From: CALZJC01 sp963781065
Lineage (GTDB): Bacteria; Acidobacteriota; Thermoanaerobaculia; Multivoradales; JAHEKO01
Direction of reading: 5' to 3'
Assembly (NCBI GenBank): GCA_963781065.1
Contig: CAWAET010000003.1
Coordinates: 62,001-126,000, forward strand
DNA: 64,000 nt
How positions within the stretch are numbered: position 1 is the first letter of the stretch; the number at the start of each line of letters is the position of its first letter. Of the stretch, positions 63,839-64,000 are shown one piece after another. The notes below the pieces were generated by a model. The model saw nothing but the letters and a program-made list of their open reading frames with translations. It searched no databases and was not told where the DNA came from. The position numbers and the translations under genes were made by a program.

Positions 63839-64000
63839 GCTAGACCTCCTCCCGGAGATGGCAGCTACCGTGCCTCGGACGCTCGATCGGCGAATCGCTC
63901 ACGTGCACCGAGATTCTACTGTTCTCGAGGGCTGACCGGCCCTCGTCTCTGCCGTTGGGCGGGCGCGGCGCGGCCCCGGGGGGTGGGTGGGCGACGAGGT

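Overview
The window is high-GC DNA (roughly 70 percent by eye) from a didermic bacterium. It holds four Kdo/lipid A genes in a row (waaF, an LpxL-type acyltransferase, lpxK, waaA), two tandem lpxD copies, a carboxypeptidase-regulatory-domain TonB receptor of the kind expanded in Acidobacteriota, an MXAN_5187-like protein, and type IV pilus / type II secretion genes. The mixture fits Acidobacteriota, perhaps a Thermoanaerobaculia-like lineage. That placement is inferred from gene content; no rRNA gene is present.

Layout. 1-5.2 kb: the 3' end of a TldD/PmbA-family gene, two small genes on the minus strand, selA and an NtrC-type regulator. 5.2-9.4 kb (minus): a major-pilin-like gene with its own terminator and a good sigma-54 promoter, a prepilin peptidase, a sensor kinase and a prepilin-like protein. 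With the NtrC regulator these look like a PilS/PilR-style circuit. 9.5-22.2 kb: an M20 peptidase, then envelope glycan genes: a GT-C membrane protein, a membrane-fused spermidine-synthase-like protein, a membrane sulfatase, a GT2 polyprenyl-phosphate glycosyltransferase, a PAP2 phosphatase, a UbiA-family decaprenyl-phosphate phosphoribosyltransferase-like protein and a YfhO-like protein. 22.2-25.1 kb: biotin carboxylase, biotin carrier and a methyltransferase. 25.1-29.3 kb (minus): the Kdo/lipid A operon.

29.4-41.1 kb (plus) is the central block: an ECF sigma factor and its putative anti-sigma factor, a secretin-N-domain protein, GspF, GspE, PilM, PilN, PilO and PilP equivalents, a large secretin and three pseudopilins, most joined by overlapping stop and start codons. 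The secretin carries a lipobox and TPRs at its N-terminus and a cohesin-like domain at its C-terminus. dut follows, then a TonB receptor gene broken into several frames and a strong terminator.

45.5-64 kb: moaA, a small methyltransferase, a membrane protein and an M1 aminopeptidase; a split XdhC pair with a MocA-like cytidylyltransferase; a PilZ protein; PhzF, a phosphopantetheinyl transferase and a CoA-transferase; two tandem ZIP transporters; a small island (ribbon-helix-helix remnant, nucleotidyltransferase plus XRE protein) ending at a tRNA remnant; an orphan molybdenum hydroxylase large subunit; and the two lpxD genes. moaA, xdhC and mocA probably serve molybdenum hydroxylases such as the one at 59.3-61.6 kb.

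Four otherwise intact genes each show one phase change of the same direction (+1, or equally -2), and the TonB receptor shows about eight phase changes. These could be assembly errors or true gene decay. Starts were chosen from ribosome binding sites, overlaps and family lengths; many are GTG.
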